DNA of 37,365 nt from Welwitschia mirabilis (taxonomy: Eukaryota; Gnetophyta; Gnetopsida; Welwitschiales): the NCBI GenBank assembly GCA_051453625.1, contig JBOZIK010000001.1:216730595-216767959 (forward strand), given 5' to 3'. Below, in pieces: positions 31,997 through 37,365 of the stretch (positions are counted from its first letter, which is position 1; each line of letters opens with the position of its first letter). The notes beneath the pieces were generated by a model. It was not told the DNA's origin and made no database searches. It saw only the letters and a list, made by a program, of their open reading frames with translations. Both the position numbers and the translations under genes were made by a program.

Positions 31997-32479
31997 ATTT
32001 TTCAATAAGGAGTAGATAAGAACATTACAAGGAGAACCCAATTTCATTGGTATATTGGGTGAACCTTGGCTGTACACTAAATGCTTTCCCCAGACTAATG
32101 AGTGAGCTTTGTTTTCCTTGTGTTTGTCACCTTCGTCTGAAGGGAACAATATTAGGACGAGTGAGGGACCCGCTATAGTGCCTTGGCCAAGCTCTAAGGG
32201 TTTTGCATGCTTTACACTGACTAGTATGAAGAAGCTGCCTTCTGTAGCTGCCCTTACCCTACCATGTAGTGGCTTGCCACCTTGTCTACTTGGGCGAGGT
32301 GTGCTAGAATGAGTCGCCTACTTGTCCTACACTTCAATATACAAGTTGCCTTAGTAAGTTAGTGGGTTGGCTTATTTTATGTGGCGAATATTGACTCATG
32401 AATATGAATATGCCACATATTCCAATTATACCACTTTGCTTACACAGGCAATGCCAGTTGAAAGAGGTTTGTAAATCTA
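31997..32479. other. Unassigned stretch
   Basis: No recognisable gene. The open frame 32109-32312 has no motif I know. Confidence 0.4.
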
Positions 32480-32728
32480 TCCAATTTCAAGGGCTTAGGA
32501 GGTGGAACATCTTTTCATAGAAGCTCATTAGTAAAACTTTCTTTATCTTAATGGTAAAAACATTCCTATGGTCACTAGATTGTTCTACTCTAATGCATAT
32601 TTTCGGGCCTCAAATTCTACCCTAACCATCATTGTCGTTGCCAAGAAACTTGTTGTAACTCCTGACCTTATTCCTGATGTTACTGGGTTACCTAGATGCG
32701 AGTTTGGAGAGTAATGAATTTTAGCTGA
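32480..32728 (+). pseudogene. Possible retroelement N-terminal domain relic
   Basis: With one frame change, the plus strand reads WNIFS, then NIPMVTRLFYSNAYF, KKLVVTPDLIPDVTGLPR and a stop. The pattern (W..F, VxxFYxN, xVxxKxxxxxPxxIxxxxGLP) resembles the N-terminal domain found in plant putative transposon/retrotransposon proteins. It is short, so the call is tentative. Confidence 0.35.
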
Positions 32729-34190
32729 GACATTTGAGTTATATATAGAAAAAAAGAAAAGAAAAAAAGATTACGCGTTTCAAAGTACTTACTTCATTTG
32801 ATTTTCTCTTACAACTTTCTTGCTTTGTCCAATACAGAAATGAGCTATCTAATTATAGAACTTAAATTTTTGTGTCTTATTGCTAAAAAGAAATTAGTAG
32901 ATGCATCTTTCATCCATCTAAAGCATTTGATAATTTAGCTTAACATCACAAGTCCAGGGCTTTGTCCTCCTTAGTTCTCATTACTCATGTCAAGCATTTT
33001 GAAGTTCCATACTTGCCTAAGTAAGAGGTTTCCAAACCTCTTTAGCCTATTGACAAATCTACTTTGATATGGATGCACATTTTCAATGAAATAGCTTTTT
33101 ACAAGGATGCACATTTTCAATGTAGCAGCTTCTTCTTCTAGATCTAAAATCCTTTCAAAATTAGTGCCAACTTTTGATTCATTTTCTATGATGAAGCTCT
33201 TGAAGTAAATTGATTCTAGAACTTCCCATATGAAGGAGGCTACTATAGGTGGTTGTACTTCTATGGCTAATACTAAGGGGGATGGGAGTTCTCCTTGCTC
33301 TTCTTCTTCTGAATCCACAACTTCTAGATCTAATAATGAATAATTAATTATCTTTTTCCTTTTCTACTATATCCTTCTTTCTTTTTGTCTTTGATGACAA
33401 AGATGGAAAAATAATAGATTGTTTTATCATGTTGAAGGCCTTACAAGTTGGAGCACATTTTGTATCACTACTGCTTACATTTTGTATTTCCATCAAATGC
33501 GTGAACTTTTGTATGTCCTTGTTTGAAATTTCACATTTTTTTAAAGAAGTTAATTCATGGGAGATTTTACTGCACTTCTAGGTCATAGACTTGCTTACTC
33601 GAATAAGAACCCATGGGCAGCGTTTGTCTACTCGGGTGCTAGTAACTAAATGTCTAGGTCTTGCATGTCATTTATGCGCCAAGATGTTAAAGCCCACACC
33701 AAGTTGCACATTGAAAACATGAGTAAGAATCGCAAGCCCTCCACACATCATAGGATACAAACACAAGACATTGAAGCTCACAACTATGTTGTGTGTCAGG
33801 CTTAAATTTTATATCTAATTGTAACAAACGGTTGCATTAGAGGATATGAATGAAGGAACCTCACTTAGACAAGTGGGAATAGGGGGCACTAATTAAAAAG
33901 GAGGCTACTAGTAGCTGTATGGGTAACTAGTAGCTCCGACTTAATATAGCCGATCTTTTTTTAGTGTTGCCAACTTTTTCTGCCGACTAATAGGCAACTA
34001 GTTGCCAACGTTTTTGCAAATGTTTGCCAACATTTTACCGACTTTCTGCTAAGAAGACTTCTAAAAAAATCTTCAAACTTTGAAATTGTTTTTTTGGGTA
34101 TTTATTATCAAATACAAATCTAATCAATGTGGTATTTAGTACTTTATATGATAAAACTTGAATTACGAATGTTTTGAATTTATAAGATGT
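32729..34190. other. Unassigned stretch; acidic open frame on minus strand
   Basis: A 115-codon minus-strand frame (32971-33318) starts MDSEEEEQGELPSPLVLAIE and matches no family I know. Within it GGATGCACATTTTCAATG is repeated at about 33071 and 33104. Around 33960-34040 GCCAAC/CCGACT motifs recur and a perfect 14-bp palindrome GGCAACTAGTTGCC lies at 33993-34006. This could be old LTR sequence, but I cannot delimit it. Confidence 0.3.
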
Positions 34191-34196
34191 TATCAT

Positions 34197-34272
34197 GTTA
34201 ACTAATTTATTGATTTATACTTATATATTGGAAAGTTAACTAATTCATTGATTTATACTATTATATTGGAAA
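34197..34272. repeat. 38-bp tandem duplication
   Basis: GTTAACTAATT.ATTGATTT... occurs twice with a 38-bp period (34197-34234, 34235-34272) and two or three differences. Confidence 0.85.
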
Positions 34273-35069
34273 ATATTTATGTCACATTCTTTTCGAGGTG
34301 ATTGCAAACCTTATGCTATATAAAAAATATATTATCTTTCAAAGAAAAACTACGTTGGCATAAGCTTCTCATTCAAGAGTTGCATTTCTACCCAATTCCT
34401 AGATCTACTTCAAGTCTATATAGTAGCTTATGAAAAAGAAGACACAACCATAGTTAAAGTTACAATGGAGGGGAAAAAAATCCTAATCTACATTGTAAAC
34501 GCAAATTAGAAATTTTTACTTTAGTCGGTTAAAAGTAACCTTTTTACGTTATTATTATAGTTTCATTAACATATTTAAATTTTTTTTACATACTATTATA
34601 CTCTACTTTGTACATTTTATTGAAATATTGAATCTAGTTAAAGTTTTTCAGAGAAATTACTCTTTTATTTGTCTTATGTTTTTTTCGAAGTAAAAACCAA
34701 AAATTATATTCGAAAGCAGTAATTACAGAAAAGTGGGGCAAAAGTGCCCTTTTGTAGGGAAATACAAGCAGAAATGACTAGGCCTCAAAGTATTCAAGTG
34801 AGCAACGCTGGAATCAGAACAAAAGGCAATAATAGCAAAAAACTGGGGTGGAATTGTCCTGGCCCTATGAATAATTCGAATAACGATAGGATCAGGGAAG
34901 AACTAAGATGAACTATGAGAAAACGGGCAGATTAATATTCCCTAGAGCTTGGGAACAAGTGACTGTGATGGTGTTGAACCAGAAGCTGATCCATTTTATC
35001 CACCAGACCTCGAAGGCCTAGTTCACTCTTTAAACTCCTATGCTCCTGCTTTGTTCTTATCAAGGTGAA

Positions 35070-36180
35070 GTCTCAATGCCTTCTTACAAAAGCTCAAATT
35101 GATGGCACTCAGAGAAGCTCTGTGAGTGATGCCAAGGGTCAGGAAAGGACATTTCTTCATCCCTTAAATTGTAGCAAACAAAACCTCCCTCCTTGCTTGC
35201 CCCATATCAATGTCATCTTAGGCAGCTTGATTTTCTTCCTTTGCATTGGAATTCGTTTGGTTTTGTGACTCTGTCTCCTTGCAAGACTTGGGGCTTTCTG
35301 ACTCCTTAGAAGGGGTTTTCTCCTGGCCCTGCTCAGGGTGGGTTTGCTTCTTCTCCTGCTCTGCCGCATGATCTTCATTGGGGGGCAGAATCGGTTCTCC
35401 CTACTTATGAGTTTCCTGGGATAGGGACAGGGTCTCCTCTCTTTGGGGCTATGAACCACTCGGTTCATTCTCTTGCTTTTGTTGAGGACTTTTTTCATTC
35501 TTAGTCTTCTTCTTCTTTTTCCCCTTTGACTGCTGGGCCTCAGGAATTGCCTTATATTGTGGGGGACGGGAGGGGGCCTCTCTTCTCGCCCTAGAGTCCC
35601 ACGTAGCTCTCCAAAGGGCCATTATAAGTCTAGAGTGTCTAGTTGTATCCTTCCTTCTTAGCGTTTGTATGAAAAAAATAAGGCAAGTTAATACAATGCC
35701 CTAGGTCTAGGGCCTTAAAGAAGACTAAGTATAGGCTAGAGAGCTTTAACCAGCAGCCAGACTAGATAACGTATCTGTCTACTAACTCTGCCCCCAAGCT
35801 CCAAGGGGCAGAAGCATTTTTCTACTTATGTGTCCACTGAAGAGTTTAGGGATGCCTCCCGAGAAGAAATGGAAAGCCTCCCTTTGCTCCTTGCAATTGA
35901 GGGAAAACCTCTCCCCTTCCATAGGAATTTCTAGCAGTGGGACAAGCTATTCCTTGGTGACTTCTATTAGAATTCTTTTAAAGGTGGTTCTATCTCCTCT
36001 TCATCGTTTGTAAAATGGGGCGATATCGGAATCAGACTCCACCTTTAATTTGTGCAGCAGGGATTCCGATCCCAGGGCCTGCACCTTGTCCCATAGAGCC
36101 GGACATCCCTCAAAAAGGCTTGGATTTGTTGGTTGGTGCATCGAAGTAACCCCCATTGCTGCCCAAATTTGCTAGTGATA
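35070..36180 (-). pseudogene. C-terminal extension downstream of the LINE zf-RVT domain
   Basis: In the frame of the zf-RVT domain, the translation continues through PSLFEGCPALWDKVQALG, ESDSDIAPFYKR, RGDRTTFKRILIEVTKE and FSLNCKEQREAFHFFSGGIP. It then becomes very hydrophilic (EAQQSKGKKKKKTKNEKSPQ; PSKESESPKSCKETESQNQT). Stops are few. I recognise no domain. The composition recalls ORF1 tails or nucleic-acid-binding linkers. A longer, Arg-rich frame at 35157-35498 in another register is probably a shadow of the E/K/Q-rich tail. Confidence 0.4.
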
Positions 36181-36986
36181 CCACCGAATTCTTCTTGCTG
36201 TATTAATAGGGAAGGGGAGAAGGGTGTTAGTGAAAATTAGATCATTGCAAGTACACCAAATCTACCAAAATGTCAGGCAGATCCCATCCAACATTCACCT
36301 CACAGTTGCCTGTCTAGTCTTGTAGTAAGTTGCCATTAATTCCATTATATCTTTACTCCACTTGCACTGATGGAAGAGATGGTGAATATCTTTTTGATTC
36401 GACTGATCGATTGGACATGTAGAGGAAACGTGGATGCCATGTTTGATTAATTGATCTCTTTAAGAGTCTATTATGGTCCTTGAGCTAGCAGAATATCTTG
36501 ATCTTATCAGGGATCTGCCCTTGCCAAAATCTTTTGTTAACTTCATCTTTACCATATTTCTTGATGAGTATCGATTTGGTTGTGTTTTCATTAGTGGTGC
36601 CTAGCTTGATCAAATCTCTTCTAGCATTAGAAAGATGCTTTCAGAGGTAAGACTCTCCTCTAATTGTGGTCTAATTCGTGTATTTATAATTGATTAGTTC
36701 ACTCCAAGGTTTTCCTCCTATGAGCAGTCTCTTGATAATTTTTTGGACTCCCGTAAGTAAACAGTCTTCTAGTTTATGAATTCCCTAGCCACCTACATCA
36801 CTTGGGCGAGCAATGAGGTTCCATTTGTAGAGGTGAATGTGACTTCTGTCTTTGCCTCTAGACCAAATGAACTCCTTCAGTATTTGCTAAGATAATCTTG
36901 GCTTTTGTAGAGAGAAATTTGTTTAACTAAGTATTGCGTTTCCTCTGAATATTCTCTAGGACAGAGTTCCAAGTCAGGGACTTATG

Positions 36987-37298
36987 TCAATTTCTAAGGG
37001 GAATTCTTAGGTAGATGTCCTGTAGGTCTCCCATCTTGGTGTCTAATATTCTGGTGAGATCGTCCCTCCTCCTGATACTTTTGTCAACGATATGTGTTCT
37101 AGACTTGTACCAGTTAGTCCTGAGTCCCGTGGCCTCAACAAAAAGATTCATAGTGTTTTTGATGGCTCTTGCCTGTTGGCAGGAGGTTTGAGTCATGATG
37201 ATTGTGTCGTCTACATAGTGATTGTTGATGAACATTTGGCTTTCTATTTTAATCCCTGTGACTCCATTCCTTTTGAGCATTTCCCTTAAAACATTCAT
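36987..37298 (-). pseudogene. LINE reverse transcriptase segment
   Basis: A 103-codon open frame beginning MNVLREMLKRNGVTGIKIES, with YVDDTIIMTQ (active-site box; FADD is more usual), FVEATGLRTNWYKS and PLRN at the end. It is the palm-to-thumb part of a plant L1 ORF2. The plus-strand frame at 37092-37289 is a shadow. Confidence 0.8.
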
Positions 37299-37365
37299 AA
37301 CAAATAGAAAGAGGTAGGGGGATAGGGGATCCCTTGCCTTAATCCATGACCTACTGAAAAAAATT

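Larger units (their letters stand above)
34680..37365 (-). mobile_element. 3' half of a second L1-type LINE
   Basis: The right edge of the window cuts into the RT. Read leftward it contains NHYVDDTIIMTQ (about 37200-37230), FVEATGLRTNWYKSRT, GDLQDIYLRIPLR, NKFLSTKAKIILANT and the zf-RVT region (QGQIPDKIKIFC near 36500; STCPIDQSNQKDIHHLFHQC near 36370-36430). IWCTCNDLIFTN follows at about 36240. A long C-terminal extension continues to about 35070. The A run complementary to TTTTTT at 34680-34685 may be the 3' tail. Compared with the LINE at 21540-26060 it is less decayed and more GC-rich, so it belongs to a different or younger family. Confidence 0.75.

Noticed and set aside
35157-35498. Arg/Lys-rich 113-codon minus-strand frame as a basic nucleic-acid-binding protein
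   Set aside because: A neighbouring register, in phase with the LINE zf-RVT, gives the E/K/Q/S-rich tail. The Arg-rich frame is probably its shadow.
1-37365. CRISPR arrays, bacterial operons or prophage
   Set aside because: No regularly spaced repeats with unique spacers and no prokaryotic gene organisation; all recognisable content is plant-nuclear.

Overview
The window looks like intergenic or repeat-rich DNA from a large seed-plant nuclear genome. A gymnosperm is plausible but not proven. The evidence is a spliced plant-type gene fragment with GT/AG introns, Ty1/copia and L1-type elements, a tRNA-derived SINE, an endogenous Caulimoviridae element, AT-rich filler and scaffold gaps (runs of N). 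I found no gene that looks intact; almost everything is a decayed mobile element, viral relic or truncated host gene.

Layout. Positions 1-482 (minus) hold a copia gag relic with its primer-binding site. 484-4980 is LTR-like and unassigned sequence. An orphan ML/NPC2-like exon lies at 4985-5145 and a leucine-rich relic at 5608-5850. 5852-17445 holds two degenerate pararetrovirus copies (Caulimoviridae-like) in inverted orientation. The minus copy (5852-12205) carries coat/zinc knuckle, protease, RT/RNase H, a downstream ORF and promoter/leader. The plus copy (12206-17445) carries RT/RNase H, downstream ORF, promoter, leader, tRNA-Met primer site, movement protein and the start of coat. Each copy lacks what the other has, and together they cover the whole viral circle.

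18240-31996 is one copia element on the plus strand (protease, integrase, RT/RNase H, PPT, 3' LTR), split at 18960/28795. The 9.8-kb insert has perfect 8-bp direct repeats at its ends and a 290-bp GAGTC-rich TIR element (MITE) at each end in direct orientation. Inside the insert are exons 1-4 of a KRTCAP2 (oligosaccharyltransferase accessory subunit) homologue, a decayed LINE (21540-26060), an AT-rich tract, and a SINE with target-site duplications (27204-27460). Either the whole block moved as a macrotransposon or the assembly mis-joined at the MITE. 32000-34680 is mostly unassigned with a possible retroelement relic, and 34680-37365 is the 3' half of a second LINE on the minus strand.

The most interesting points are the MITE-bounded block with its truncated gene, the complementary inverted viral pair, the well-conserved viral ORF with a C-terminal Cys cluster in the position of the caulimovirus transactivator, and the in-frame stop codons shared by both viral copies.
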